DNA of 64,000 nt from positions 30,831-94,830 of the IMG/VR virus record IMGVR_UViG_3300005529_000003; one strand, 5' to 3'. Both the position numbers and the translations under genes were made by a program. Shown one piece after another: positions 1-8,071 of the stretch. Position 1 is the stretch's first letter, and each line of letters opens with the position of its first letter. This DNA comes from a virus. The notes under the pieces were generated by a model. It had not been told where the DNA came from. It was given only the letters and a program-made list of their open reading frames with translations, and searched no databases.

Positions 1-19
1 CTGGCTTCTGTACGGCCTT

Positions 20-58
20 AAAGTTTTCTCTCCTTCACTGAGGACAAGAGAAGACTTT
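20..58. repeat. dispersed AAAGT/ACTTT hairpin, copy 1
   Basis: Imperfect inverted repeat: AAAGTTTTCTCT pairs with AGAGAAGACTTT around a short loop. It lies just past the stop codon of the small membrane peptide that ends at 59. On the minus strand it reads GAAAAGTCTTCTCTTG, the same word found in about a dozen other intergenic hairpins of this window. It could be a terminator or a leader or processing element; the T-rich tail is on the plus strand. Confidence 0.5.
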
Positions 59-151
59 TCACGGAGGAGGACGCGCCGTGAGTGACAACATCATGAGGGC
101 GACGAGCAACAACGCGGCGATGTACGGAATCGCCTCAACGATACGTTTCAT
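59..151 (-). CDS. small single-pass membrane peptide (30 aa)
   Basis: Thirty codons from an ATG at 151 to a TGA at 59. A clear AGGAG lies 7 bases upstream, and an ATGA overlap couples it to the stop of the preceding gene. Residues 8-24 are a hydrophobic segment (IPYIAALLLVALMMLSL) followed by a short Pro-rich tail. Nothing else can be seen. Its size and topology fit a phage-encoded membrane micro-protein; the function is unknown. Confidence 0.6.
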   Translation of the reverse strand: MKRIVEAIPYIAALLLVALMMLSLTARPPP

Positions 152-621
152 TTGAGTTCTCCTCGGGCTTTCCTGAGCGAGTTCTGGTACTCTCTCGGAT
201 GTTTGCTCTTCCACTTCACCCACGCTGGTAGAAGGATCTTATATGCCCCACAGCACGTCGGGCTTTCGGCATATTGTAGTGTGTACTTGTGTTTATCCTC
301 TATAATTACGAAAAGACGACTGGGTAAAGCTGCTGGCGATTGTTTTGAAGTCTCGTTTACGCACCCATCAAAATTTTGCCAGTCAAACGAAAGCGTGTCC
401 CATCTACTCTTCGTTGTGCCCCACCTTCCTGATTCATAAGCTTCCTGACTAACCGTGTGGATAAAAGGTCTTAGCTCAAGCTCCCACACCCACCGCCAGA
501 ACTCAGCCTCCTCCAGGCGGTCGTTGTCCTCGAGCCAGTCGCAGTAGTACGGGAGGTCCTTGAGTTTCCCCTGCTCGATCCTGGCGAGAAAGCCCTCCTC
601 TGTTCTTTCTGTGGTGGTCAT
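148..621 (-). CDS. TIGR02996-like (repeat-companion) domain protein
   Basis: This 157-residue protein begins with a short domain in which a FLARIEQ helix is followed by YYCDWLEDNDRLEEAEFWR at about residues 25-43. That is the pattern of the Gemmata repeat-companion domain TIGR02996 (two acidic residues, then Y-x-DWLE). The remaining ~110 residues contain a Trp-rich stretch and match nothing I know. Two more proteins with this domain lie at 45428-46320. It is the penultimate gene of a leftward early operon and overlaps the next small peptide by four bases. The role is unknown; mimicry of host proteins is only an inference. Confidence 0.6.
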   Translation of the reverse strand: MTTTERTEEGFLARIEQGKLKDLPYYCDWLEDNDRLEEAEFWRWVWELELRPFIHTVSQEAYESGRWGTTKSRWDTLSFDWQNFDGCVNETSKQSPAALPSRLFVIIEDKHKYTLQYAESPTCCGAYKILLPAWVKWKSKHPREYQNSLRKARGELK

Positions 622-623
622 CT

Positions 624-797
624 CTAGTACCTCGTATCTTGTTCTGAGTGGATCAAATCCTCGCTGTCTCTGAACTCGACGTCGGCGTACGTCAACGACT
701 CTTCGCCTGAGACTTTCTTACCTGCGTGAAATAACATCCAGGAGGCGAAGAGTAGAGGCAGGGCGATGAGTTGCCTAATAAACCAGAGCGCTTTCAT
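624..797 (-). CDS. small membrane protein (57 aa)
   Basis: ATG at 797, TAG at 624. The product opens with a hydrophobic segment (about residues 4-26, including QLIALPLLFASWMLF) and continues with a charged, acidic cytoplasmic-type tail ending EQDTRY. It overlaps the 3' end of the preceding gene by 23 bases, as is usual in this tightly packed operon. The ribosome site (AAGAG) is weak. Function unknown. Confidence 0.55.
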   Translation of the reverse strand: MKALWFIRQLIALPLLFASWMLFHAGKKVSGEESLTYADVEFRDSEDLIHSEQDTRY

Positions 798-1224
798 TCT
801 TTGCTCTTTCTTGTTTTTCTTCTCGCCATTCTTTCCAGGCGTTGAAGAGTGCCTCTTCTGCGTTCTGAAGAGATGAAAACCCTTTCCATCCTTCTTGTTT
901 TCGTTCCCTCTTCACTTTGTCGAAGAGTTCCTTACAGAGGTAATCTCCTCTGTTCTCTTTAACTCCTATTGGTTCCCCAGGCCAGTAAGACCAATCTTCC
1001 TTGCCGTCACCTGTTGTCGTTCCTCCATATCCGTAGAGAGAAGGCAGCAGCTTCCTCTCAAGCAGCCACTCCTGAAATTGTGCGAAGTAGTCGTTGTCTT
1101 CCTCGTCGCGAATCCACCAGATGAACGCCTCCTTGCTTGAAGGTGCTCTTAGCCTTTCGCAGCGTTCATCCCAGTAGTCCTTAACCTCTTGTTCGAGGAT
1201 CTTGTACCAGTCACTCCTCGTCAT
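775..1224 (-). CDS. hypothetical early protein (149 aa)
   Basis: The start chosen is the ATG at 1224 (MTRSDWYKIL). A GGAG sits 6 bases upstream, and upstream of it the frame is Arg-rich and not protein-like. The product is charged and rich in Trp, Glu and Lys, with a mostly helical look at both ends (EEALFNAWKEWREEKQER near the C-terminus). No family recognised. It overlaps the end of the P-loop kinase by 14 bases, which indicates translational coupling. Confidence 0.6.
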   Translation of the reverse strand: MTRSDWYKILEQEVKDYWDERCERLRAPSSKEAFIWWIRDEEDNDYFAQFQEWLLERKLLPSLYGYGGTTTGDGKEDWSYWPGEPIGVKENRGDYLCKELFDKVKRERKQEGWKGFSSLQNAEEALFNAWKEWREEKQERAKNESALVY

Positions 1225-1696
1225 TGATCTTCTCCGGCGTCTTCTGTGTCTCTTGCTTTTCCCACGGGTAACGAGCGGCGAGGCACGCATTCACGGACAA
1301 CGGCTCGAGGTCCTCCCACATCTTCTGCACCTTCTCTTCGGGGACGCCGTGCGCGTTCGGGTAGCCGCCCTCGCAACGAATGAAGACGATTGTCGCGTTG
1401 TACTTCATGCCCAACTCGACGTAAGGGCGAGCTTCCCAAGCCTTGATGTTCGTGTTGTCCACGATCACGTTGTGCCCGTTCATCAGCAACGCCTCAACGC
1501 GGATCTGGTTGTAGCGGTGGAACTCCTGGAGCTTCTCGGGCTTGAAGACGTACGCTCCGGTCACATTGTCGATGAAGTACTCGTCCGTCGAGCAGATCTT
1601 GAAGCGAGGTTGTGCGTTCCTCCAGCCGTTGTTCAACTCGTTGGCGAATGTGGACTTCCCCGAGCCTGGCGGGCCTTGCATGATCACGAGGTACAT
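1211..1696 (-). CDS. P-loop kinase, AAA_33 / polynucleotide-kinase-like
   Basis: 161 residues. A Walker A motif GPPGSGKST occupies residues 8-16, and a later strand-plus-motif NVIVDNTN follows. This arrangement is typical of the small NTP-binding kinases related to polynucleotide kinase and the NEDD4-binding-protein-2 kinase domain (AAA_33). Such phage enzymes phosphorylate 5' ends of nucleic acid or small substrates; the actual substrate cannot be read here. There is no phosphatase or ligase domain, and the length is that of a stand-alone kinase domain. AAGGAG precedes the ATG. It lies inside the leftward early operon. Confidence 0.8.
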   Translation of the reverse strand: MYLVIMQGPPGSGKSTFANELNNGWRNAQPRFKICSTDEYFIDNVTGAYVFKPEKLQEFHRYNQIRVEALLMNGHNVIVDNTNIKAWEARPYVELGMKYNATIVFIRCEGGYPNAHGVPEEKVQKMWEDLEPLSVNACLAARYPWEKQETQKTPEKINDEE

Positions 1697-1731
1697 CGAT
1701 GTCTCCTTGTTCGTTCTGGTCTTGAAGTCGG

Positions 1732-2094
1732 TTAGTTGCTCGACGGCTTGATGTCGGTCTTCGGCGGAGGAACTTCTTTGCCCGCTGCCTCATAAACTCG
1801 TTCGGTGATGAGTTGAACAAGCTCTTCCGGTGAAGTCGCCTCAAGGACCTCGACTTCGACCGGGACCGCCTCGTTCGCTGTCTTGTCGATGGCATCGAAG
1901 ACCGCTGCCAGTTTCAGTAGTGACTGCTCAAAATCGTCGCGGACGGAAAGCGCCTCAAGTAGGCTTCTGAAGTGAGGGCGTTCCATGCAGTTCATGAACA
2001 ACTCGAACGCCAACTGGTACTTGATGGCGAGTGGGAGTCGGTCCATATGACCGATCAATATCTTCACGAATGGGTTTACCTGATCGTCGCTCAT
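1732..2094 (-). CDS. hypothetical early protein (120 aa)
   Basis: ATG at 2094 with AGGAG 7 bases upstream. The N-terminal two thirds look alpha-helical and hydrophobic (FVKILIGHMDRLPLAIKYQL), and the C-terminus is Pro/Lys-rich. Family not recognised. It is the first gene after the tRNA-like element, 27 bases away, so it may share the transcript with it. Confidence 0.6.
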   Translation of the reverse strand: MSDDQVNPFVKILIGHMDRLPLAIKYQLAFELFMNCMERPHFRSLLEALSVRDDFEQSLLKLAAVFDAIDKTANEAVPVEVEVLEATSPEELVQLITERVYEAAGKEVPPPKTDIKPSSN

Positions 2095-2121
2095 TCTTGT
2101 CTCCTGAACTTGATGTGTAAG

Positions 2122-2201
2122 TAGGGCCGGCAGGAATCGAACCTGCCTTCGGCGTTGATTAGCTATATCGTCGCCTTAGTCTAGTTAGCACCAGCAACCC
2201 T
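2122..2201 (-). tRNA. tRNA-like element, non-canonical
   Basis: On the minus strand the 3' part is a clear tRNA half: T-arm GCAGG-TTCGATT-CCTGC, then CGGCCCT and discriminator A, with no encoded CCA. The 5' end AGGGTTG pairs with CGGCCCT over 7 bp, two of them G-T. The body is about 7 nt longer than a class I tRNA. It folds into a long central stem (GGCG..GAT / ATC..CGCC) with loop ATAGCTA rather than a standard 5-bp anticodon arm, and the D-arm is unclear. It could be a degenerate or unusual phage tRNA, or a tRNA mimic. No anticodon is assigned. Confidence 0.45.
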
Positions 2202-2207
2202 ATAAAA

Positions 2208-2242
2208 CCTCCCGACGCTTCTCTTGCGATGGCGTCGGGAGG
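2208..2242 (-). terminator. rho-independent terminator
   Basis: Perfect 11-bp stem CCTCCCGACGC / GCGTCGGGAGG with a 13-nt loop. On the minus strand the stem is followed by TTTTATAG. It ends the transcript of the gene at 2320-2532 just before the tRNA-like element. Confidence 0.75.
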
Positions 2243-2319
2243 CAGACCAGGAGAACCGCTGGTGTTCCGTCTAAGTGTGTTAACGATCGATCACAAAAAG
2301 ACGGAACAGAGCAGATTTC

Positions 2320-2532
2320 CTAGTTCTTAATCGTGACGTACTTGCTTTGCTTCTGATCGAAACCGATTGCCGTGTTCGTCTTTGCGGCATGCCAGTACTC
2401 CACTCCGTCCTTGAAGTTGGAAACTCCGGTGAGGTCCATGCCGCGAGCTTGAGCCTCTGCCCTGATGAGTGCGGGGATCTTGATCATTGGACGGCTCTCC
2501 CTTTCTTTGTCGTTCGAGTATCCTTCGTTCAT
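2320..2532 (-). CDS. small hypothetical protein (70 aa)
   Basis: The start chosen is the ATG at 2532, which has a perfect AAGGAG seven bases upstream; a GTG one codon earlier is less well placed. The product has a helical N-terminal half (IPALIRAEAQARGMDLTGV) and a basic C-terminus. It follows the OB-domain membrane protein by 9 bases, so the two are probably co-translated. No family recognised. Confidence 0.55.
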   Translation of the reverse strand: MNEGYSNDKERESRPMIKIPALIRAEAQARGMDLTGVSNFKDGVEYWHAAKTNTAIGFDQKQSKYVTIKN

Positions 2533-2541
2533 CACATCTCC

Positions 2542-3198
2542 TTACTGAACGCTGAGCGAAGCCGCTTCGACCTGCGGTTTCCCCTGGAAGAAGGACTGTG
2601 TCCCGCTCGCCGTGACTACTCGCCCCTTGAAGTAGTCGATGTTCTGCGCGTACTGCCCAAGAACCTGCGGATTCTTGATGACGATCGTTCGCTGGGCGAC
2701 CTTGTAGTCGGGGGTGTCGTTCAAGAACACCCACCCTCGACTGTTCTTGCCGACGCTCGCCACGACGAACTGCGACTGAACCTGCTGGATCGGTGCGGGC
2801 GGAATCGTTCCGGCGTTCAGATAACCAGCGACCGGAGGACTCTGCGTCGGCAGCGGCACCGGCGTCGGAGCCGGAGCGGCGAACTGAGGCTGAGGCTGAG
2901 GATGGTAGTACATTGCGGGCGTCATCGGCGGAGCGACCGCAGCGGCGACGGCGGCGTGCGGCTTCTGAGCCTCCTCGACGTGTGCGTCCTTTTTCGTATC
3001 CTTCTGGTTCACATACCAGAGGATTGCCAGGGACGGCACGATGGCGGCGAGGGCCCAGACAGCCATCGGGTGCTGCTGGATGTACACGGCGGGACTGCGG
3101 CGGTTCTGCGGACTCATCTTGTTCTCCTCGTTCGTGACAGGCGACTCGTTGTTGGACAGTGACTCGTTCTTGACGCTCTCGACTGCTGACTCAGACAT
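2542..3198 (-). CDS. membrane-anchored protein with C-terminal OB-like domain
   Basis: 218 residues. The first ~43 are Ser/Asn/Glu-rich. A transmembrane helix follows at about 46-63 (AVWALAAIVPSLAILWYV), then a long Pro/Ala/Gln linker (75-140), then a ~70-residue C-terminal domain. That domain contains the strands GWVFLNDTPDY, FKGRVVTASGTQSFFQGKPQVE and ends ASLSVQ, the layout of a small OB fold (strand, K-G-K/R-x-V, T-G-T, G-K/R-P-Q). Similar OB-type domains are frequent in planctomycete proteins (recollection). It may hold a ligand or nucleic acid at the membrane; that is inference. AGGAG precedes the ATG. Confidence 0.6.
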   Translation of the reverse strand: MSESAVESVKNESLSNNESPVTNEENKMSPQNRRSPAVYIQQHPMAVWALAAIVPSLAILWYVNQKDTKKDAHVEEAQKPHAAVAAAVAPPMTPAMYYHPQPQPQFAAPAPTPVPLPTQSPPVAGYLNAGTIPPAPIQQVQSQFVVASVGKNSRGWVFLNDTPDYKVAQRTIVIKNPQVLGQYAQNIDYFKGRVVTASGTQSFFQGKPQVEAASLSVQ

Positions 3199-3507
3199 CG
3201 TTCGTGACTCCTCGTTCGTTTAGTGGTTTTCGTTTTCGATCTTCTCGCCTCGTTTAGGAGTGAGAGAAACTTTTCTTCATCATCCTTCGCCACCGAACTC
3301 TTCCTCGATCGGCCACTGGTGTTCTTCTGTTTCCGGATTCCTCGGACTTCTTTTTGGAAAATTCCTCAAGGCCCTTGACCTCCTTTGCCTTCACCCCATA
3401 GAATCTCTTGCTTCTCCTGCCGAAGAAAAGAAAAAGTCTTCTCTACTCCTTAGTGGAGGAGAGAAGACTTTCTCTTCTTTCCTGACTGACGATTCTGACC
3501 TGGAACG
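3199..3507. other. intergenic region with leader hairpin and ssb terminator
   Basis: No convincing gene. It holds one copy of the dispersed hairpin (3250-3286, minus strand AAGAAAAGTTTCTCTCACTCC...GAGGCGAGAAG) just upstream of the OB-domain gene, and the ssb terminator (3433-3471). A 46-codon GTG frame (about 3262-3400, minus) is Lys/Arg-rich and lacks a ribosome site, so it is not called. Confidence 0.5.
3433..3471 (-). terminator. rho-independent terminator of ssb
   Basis: Strong hairpin AAAGTCTTCTCT...AGAGAAGACTTT. On the minus strand it is followed by TTCTTTTCTTC. It stands 37 bases after the ssb stop codon. Confidence 0.8.
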
Positions 3508-3999
3508 TCAGAAAGGGATCTCGCTGTCGTCGTTCTGGCTCTCGTCGCTATCGCCCTGGTCGTTGGGCAGCTCGACGGTCCTTGTCCCGACACTGACGGG
3601 CGACTTCTCGCTCTTCGCGCTGGCTGTCGCTGAACCCTCCTTGGGTTTCGCGTCGAGCGGCATGATCATGATGGCCTCGACGACCCACTTCTCTCGATGT
3701 TCTCCCGTCTGACGGTCGGCCCACTCCTCCTTCTTGAGTCGGCCCTTGACGTACACGAGCCGCCCCTTTCCGTTCTGACCGAACAGCTTCTCCAGGTGGT
3801 CGGCGAGCTGCTGAGACTTGTTGTTGAAGCCCTTGACGTCCCAGTAGACCGGGAAGTCCTCCCACTCGTTCGTCTTCTTGTTGAGCTTTCTCTCGTTGAT
3901 CGCCACGCTGATCTTCGTGACCTTGCCCCCGTTGTCGAACGTCTTCGTCTCTGCGTCTCGTGTCAGCCGCCCGATCAGTGTGAACTCCTGAAAATTCAT
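3508..3999 (-). CDS. ssb: single-stranded DNA-binding protein
   Basis: 163 residues with the SSB OB-fold order: FTLIGRLTRDAETK at the start, then VTKISVAIN, YWDVKGFNNKSQQLADHL, VYVKGRLKKEEW and EAIMIMPLD to about residue 115. A flexible Ser/Asp/Glu-rich linker follows, ending in the acidic DDSEIPF tip that recruits replication and repair partners. It coats single-stranded DNA during phage replication and recombination, and probably works with the polymerase, YqaJ exonuclease and annealing protein encoded at 57.9-64 kb. GGAGG precedes the ATG. It has its own terminator and a leader hairpin, so it is probably a monocistronic early gene. Confidence 0.95.
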   Translation of the reverse strand: MNFQEFTLIGRLTRDAETKTFDNGGKVTKISVAINERKLNKKTNEWEDFPVYWDVKGFNNKSQQLADHLEKLFGQNGKGRLVYVKGRLKKEEWADRQTGEHREKWVVEAIMIMPLDAKPKEGSATASAKSEKSPVSVGTRTVELPNDQGDSDESQNDDSEIPF

Positions 4000-4026
4000 C
4001 GTAACCTCCGAAGTGTAGTGAAGTTA

Positions 4027-4063
4027 AGTTCTATCCGCCTCAATTAGGAGTGGAGAGAACTTT
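4027..4063. repeat. dispersed AAGAAAAGT hairpin upstream of ssb
   Basis: Stem AAGTTCT...AGAACTT with CTC/GAG pairing near the loop. On the minus strand it is preceded by AAGAAA, giving AAGAAAAGTTCTCTCCACTCC. It sits between the terminator of the 950-residue gene and the ssb start, so it probably forms in the ssb 5' leader. Confidence 0.55.
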
Positions 4064-4087
4064 TCTTAACACTGAGCGAAAAAGAAA

Positions 4088-4119
4088 ACGAGCCTCTCCA
4101 CCGAGATGAAGAGGTTCGT
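4088..4119 (-). terminator. rho-independent terminator
   Basis: Stem ACGAACCTCT / AGAGGCTCGT. On the minus strand it is followed by TTTCTTTTT. It ends the transcript of the 950-residue gene 15 bases after its stop. Confidence 0.8.
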
Positions 4120-4133
4120 TTCGTCGGTTGTTG

Positions 4134-6986
4134 TCACGCGGAAATCAATTCTGCGACTTCTTTGACTTCCGCCTCCTGAGTAAGGCGGAACTGCTCGACG
4201 TGATCCCCTAGATCTTCCGGGCAGACCCAGTCTAGTTCGGGCTCGTGGTCCAGTGCCTTGCCGACTGTCTCGGTGCAGAGGGCTGAGGCGACGTACATCC
4301 TTTCCTTGATCGTTTCCAGCCGCTCCTTGCTTTCCATGAGGAAGTCTGCGAGTTCCAACGCGACTCCTTCGTTACGTCCGATGGCGTACTGGATGGCGAG
4401 CGGATCGATTTCCATGCCGTTCACCTTCGCGAGTACCTTTGCGTACGTCTGGCGAAGCAGTTCGAGCCCTGAGACTTTCGCCGTCTCTTCACGATCGACG
4501 TAGATGATCTTCTCGTGGTCGTTCTGGTTCTTCCTTGCTTTCTTCTTTCGTTGAGACGCTGGAATCATTCTTGCGTTCAGCGAGCGGTTCCGGCCGATCC
4601 ATTCCTTGAACCACTGGCCTCCTTGCTCGATCTGGCGGGCTACGTCGTCGATTGTCTCGACCTGGAGTAGCCTCTTGCGAATGATCGTTGCTGCCTCTGT
4701 CAGGAGTTTCTCTCCCTGAGCTTCGAGTCTCTCGGCCGTTCGCTCCAGGGCGGCTCGCAGCCTCTTCTGTCGGTCGATGTCCTCCTTCTTCCTGGGGTTT
4801 GCAGCCAGCATGTCCACTGCGTCAGCCGCGGAGTAGAGCGACTTGAACTCTGCCTCCTTCGCGATCGTGCAGAGCCTCGATGAATCGATCGGTTTCGTGT
4901 CGAGCCTCTCCAGTTCGTTGATCATCCTGATCAGGGTCCGCCAGGCGTTCTCTTCCGCCCGTCGTTCTGCCTTGAACTTCCACTTGCCGCAGCGACGTAG
5001 CGTTCTTGCCATGACGCCCTCGATCGTGTTCCTGAGCTTTGCCTCCTCTTCGAAGATGTCCTGGAGAACGTCCTTGAGGTACTCCGCGTTAGACTTCATG
5101 TCCTCCTGGACGTCTCTCGGTTGCTGGCGGTAGGTCGCCCGCATTGATTCGAGTTCCTTCTCGATCGTCTGTCGCTCGTTGTTCTTCTTGAGCAGCGAAG
5201 CCTCGTGCCATTCCATCGATCGTCGCTCTGACTCGACGTAGAACGTCTCTGGATCGAAGCTGAGAGGCGATGGAGGAATGTAGTCGAGTGGCTCCTCACT
5301 CGCCAGTTCGAATTCCTCCCTGTCGAATGGATCGTTCTCTAGCCAGTCCTGAGCGTTGTGCTGCTTCCTGCTCGACGCAAGCTCCTCCAGGCAGGCGTCG
5401 AGTTCTTCGTGAGTGCCGAAGATCCACTTTGACGGCGGATCGTCCTCGTCTGCTCGTTCTTGCTCTCGCGTCTTGACGACTTGTAGCCAGATCGGAATGC
5501 CACAGAGGCGTGAAGGCAGAAACTCCTGACCGGACTTCGATGTGACGAACTCGCAGACGTCGAGCTTGTGCTGGTGTCTCGACTTCATGTCCGTCCTGTT
5601 CTGACGCAGTTTCATCCACTGCGTCATCCACTCCCTGAATGCCCCGTACACCTTCATCTGGTGGACATACGGCTTGCCCGCTTCCGCGAGTGCTTCTGCC
5701 TCTTTCGATGTGGTGACGATGGGCAGTCTTGTGCCGTCGTCACGAACGTCGAGCATGTATCTCGACTTCCTTGTGTTGCCGTCCTTCTCGCCTGCTCCTG
5801 GGAAGAAGAACCCTTCCCCGAGCATGTCGTCGATCTTGTCGAGTGGGATGAAGCAGAGCGGGCTGTAGACCTTGACCTCTTGTTTCTCCTGCGTCTTCCT
5901 GTTTGCGACGTCGTACTGCGTCACGGCGAGTTCTACTTTTGTCGGGAACTCCACTAGGCCCTTGCCGTCGTTGAACACCAGCGGCGTGAGGCTCGGGCGA
6001 GCGTAGAGCGTCCGCTCGATGACCATCAGCTCCAGCTCCTCGATCGCCTTCCTTGTTGCTCGATTCACCTTGATTCCGTGGAGTGAAGCTCCGAAGTCCA
6101 TCACGAACTTGGATCGCCCCGGTCCTCCTGTCTTCGGGCGGTTCTTGATGTCCTCCATGATCGTGCCGACGCATATCTTCCTGGGCAGTCCCGGAGCGTA
6201 TCCCCACTTGCCACTGATCTCGTCCTGCTTCAGGTTCAGGAACGACAGGCAGGGCAGGAGAGAGTCTCGCTCGAATCCGTCTGGGTCGAAGACGTGATGC
6301 GACTTCGCCGTGCTGATCGTCTTCTGGGCGAGGTCGTTGAAGGTGTATACTGGCCGCTTGAAGCTCCATGCCGTGAAGCCGAGGGCCTTGAACTCCTCTC
6401 GCTCCTGGCGGACGAAGTTTCCTTCACGCGGCATCTTGCCAACGAGTTTGTCGTACACCTTGTATCCCTTCGACGGGACGACGACTGAGAACTCGATGCC
6501 CTTGTCGCAGATCTTCCTGACTCGAGAGAGGAACTGGCCTTTTGTCTTCTCACTGGCTGCCGCTGAGAGGACGATGATCGCGTACTCGTTACGCTCTGGA
6601 AGAGCGTTCCCCTTGATTGGCCGTCCGCTCTGTCTCGTTGACGAGGCAATCACACCGAGGATCTCCGCCTCGCTCCCTCCTTTCCAGAGCATGGCGTCCT
6701 CGATCTGCTCGATCTCGAAGCCGTAGGGGAGGATGCAGACCGCCGATCTCTCCTTCGTTCTTCTGGCGGGAAGTTCCTGCTCTCCTGAGATTTCTTGCTT
6801 CAGGGGAATGTCGTCGTGAGCGTTGCTGAAGGCTGCACTTTTCTTCTCTTCTTCGGGAAATACCTTGCGCCTGAGTTGTGCAGTCTTGTTCTCGTGTTCG
6901 CGTGTCCACGCTTGGAGGTACAGCGGCATCATCCTGGCGAGATGAGGGTCTTGACTGAGGATTTCCGAGCATGTAAGATGCTTCAT
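4134..6986 (-). CDS. large early protein of unknown function (950 aa)
   Basis: The largest early gene, with AGGAGAG before an ATG at 6986. Residues 1-80 are charged and look disordered. About 80-520 look globular and mixed alpha/beta (SAVCILPYGFEIEQIEDAML; YAIIVLSAAASEKTKGQF). From ~560 to 880 it is dominated by long Glu/Lys/Arg-rich helices with coiled-coil character. I see no Walker A, HNH, polymerase or nuclease signature. Its position beside ssb, and its size, would fit a takeover or replication-associated factor, but that is only a guess. It has its own terminator. Confidence 0.75.
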   Translation of the reverse strand: MKHLTCSEILSQDPHLARMMPLYLQAWTREHENKTAQLRRKVFPEEEKKSAAFSNAHDDIPLKQEISGEQELPARRTKERSAVCILPYGFEIEQIEDAMLWKGGSEAEILGVIASSTRQSGRPIKGNALPERNEYAIIVLSAAASEKTKGQFLSRVRKICDKGIEFSVVVPSKGYKVYDKLVGKMPREGNFVRQEREEFKALGFTAWSFKRPVYTFNDLAQKTISTAKSHHVFDPDGFERDSLLPCLSFLNLKQDEISGKWGYAPGLPRKICVGTIMEDIKNRPKTGGPGRSKFVMDFGASLHGIKVNRATRKAIEELELMVIERTLYARPSLTPLVFNDGKGLVEFPTKVELAVTQYDVANRKTQEKQEVKVYSPLCFIPLDKIDDMLGEGFFFPGAGEKDGNTRKSRYMLDVRDDGTRLPIVTTSKEAEALAEAGKPYVHQMKVYGAFREWMTQWMKLRQNRTDMKSRHQHKLDVCEFVTSKSGQEFLPSRLCGIPIWLQVVKTREQERADEDDPPSKWIFGTHEELDACLEELASSRKQHNAQDWLENDPFDREEFELASEEPLDYIPPSPLSFDPETFYVESERRSMEWHEASLLKKNNERQTIEKELESMRATYRQQPRDVQEDMKSNAEYLKDVLQDIFEEEAKLRNTIEGVMARTLRRCGKWKFKAERRAEENAWRTLIRMINELERLDTKPIDSSRLCTIAKEAEFKSLYSAADAVDMLAANPRKKEDIDRQKRLRAALERTAERLEAQGEKLLTEAATIIRKRLLQVETIDDVARQIEQGGQWFKEWIGRNRSLNARMIPASQRKKKARKNQNDHEKIIYVDREETAKVSGLELLRQTYAKVLAKVNGMEIDPLAIQYAIGRNEGVALELADFLMESKERLETIKERMYVASALCTETVGKALDHEPELDWVCPEDLGDHVEQFRLTQEAEVKEVAELISA

Positions 6987-7127
6987 GTGAGAATCTCTCC
7001 TGGTCGTGATGGGCCGGGGAATCTTCTGGCTGGAGACGCGGTTCTCGCAAGGGAATCGTGGAGATCCCTCACGCTGAGTGGCGGTGCTAGTAACACCGCC
7101 ACTCTCTTTGTCTCTACAGCCATTTGC

Positions 7128-7718
7128 TCATGATCGAGCCGCTGACGTCGTTCGACGTTCGTAGCGACTGTACTCTGTCGTCGTTGTTGATTCGCGATTT
7201 TCGCCTCGGGCTCTCGCTTCGAGTTCTTCTCGTTCGCGTTCGAGGCGTTCGCGTCGGCGTCGTCCCATTTCCCTCCAGTACGCCCTCTGTTCTGGCGTGC
7301 CTGGACGTCGTGGCCTCCTCGTTGTTCTTGTCGTTGTCGTGGTTGTTGTCGTTGTCGTCCGCGGTTCGCTTGCTGGCGGCACTGAATCCAGTCGCGTCTG
7401 CTCCTCCACGCTGACTGTTCGTTCGACATACTCCGCGTTCGTGAGGACATAGAGCGTCGTTGGCGTGAAGAGGAGCTGAACGCTTCTTTCGTGTCCGTTC
7501 TGCCTCCTGACTTCGAAGCAGATCTCGTTCTGTTCCTCCCGGTGTTCGCATTCTGCGAAGATGAGCAGCTTCTTTCTGAGCCGCTCGATCTCGTCGCCTG
7601 TTGTGTAGCGAAGCGTTAGCAACGCCTCTTGCTTCGCTTCGGGCCTGACCCTGATTTTCTTGACCAGGCCGTCGTTCGTGAACTTCACACCCAGAATCGA
7701 CTCGATACCAGTATTCAT
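7128..7718 (-). CDS. hypothetical protein with poly-Thr tract and basic coil (196 aa)
   Basis: The first ~110 residues look globular (GIESILGVKFTNDGLVKKIR). They are followed by a run of ten Thr, encoded by a simple ACA/ACG repeat at about 7325-7360, and a very Arg/Glu-rich single helix (residues ~140-175). The frame stays open without a start codon for about 70 codons further upstream, so the ATG at 7718 is not certain; it has AAGGA at 11 bases. The simple repeat could expand or contract. No family recognised. Confidence 0.55.
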   Translation of the reverse strand: MNTGIESILGVKFTNDGLVKKIRVRPEAKQEALLTLRYTTGDEIERLRKKLLIFAECEHREEQNEICFEVRRQNGHERSVQLLFTPTTLYVLTNAEYVERTVSVEEQTRLDSVPPASEPRTTTTTTTTTTRTTRRPRRPGTPEQRAYWREMGRRRRERLEREREELEARARGENRESTTTTEYSRYERRTTSAARS

Positions 7719-8071
7719 CTCCCAAATGTCCTTGCTTCCTTTTACATCGGCGAAGCTAATTCCGCTCCTGGCTGGAGTAAGAGAGATATCGAAGACACGA
7801 TCCTCGACCCCCTTCCTACACTCAGGAGTACAGGGGAGACTTTTTTTCGAGGCGAGCGGCAGCGTATCGAGCGACTCCTTCTCGGATTGTTCATTCCGCT
7901 TGTGTTGTCTGTTTCCTAAAGTTTCCTTTCCCTCCTATCAAGAAGGAGAAGGAGACTTTTCTTACCGAACCACAACGCTTGAAAGACAACCCTTCAGAGT
8001 GATTTTACCGATCTGGAGGATTGCCGATCAAGTGTGTGCAATGTCGTGAGACGGTCTGTGCTGGCTTAGCA
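7719..8071. other. intergenic leader region
   Basis: No clear gene in 350 bases. It contains one dispersed hairpin (7918-7958: AAAGTTTCC...GGAGACTTT) and, 18 bases beyond, one copy of the minus-strand CTGAA(C/G)GGTTTGTC-type motif (7976-7999) that recurs before other leftward genes. Together these look like a promoter and 5' leader for the gene at 7128-7718. Confidence 0.4.

Noticed and set aside
3262-3400. 46-codon GTG frame on the minus strand
   Set aside because: Lys/Arg/Glu-rich, no Shine-Dalgarno, and it would run through the dispersed hairpin.
5740-6369. 209-codon minus frame inside the 950-residue gene
   Set aside because: Shifted frame of a clear gene, Arg/Pro/Ser-rich, no start signal.
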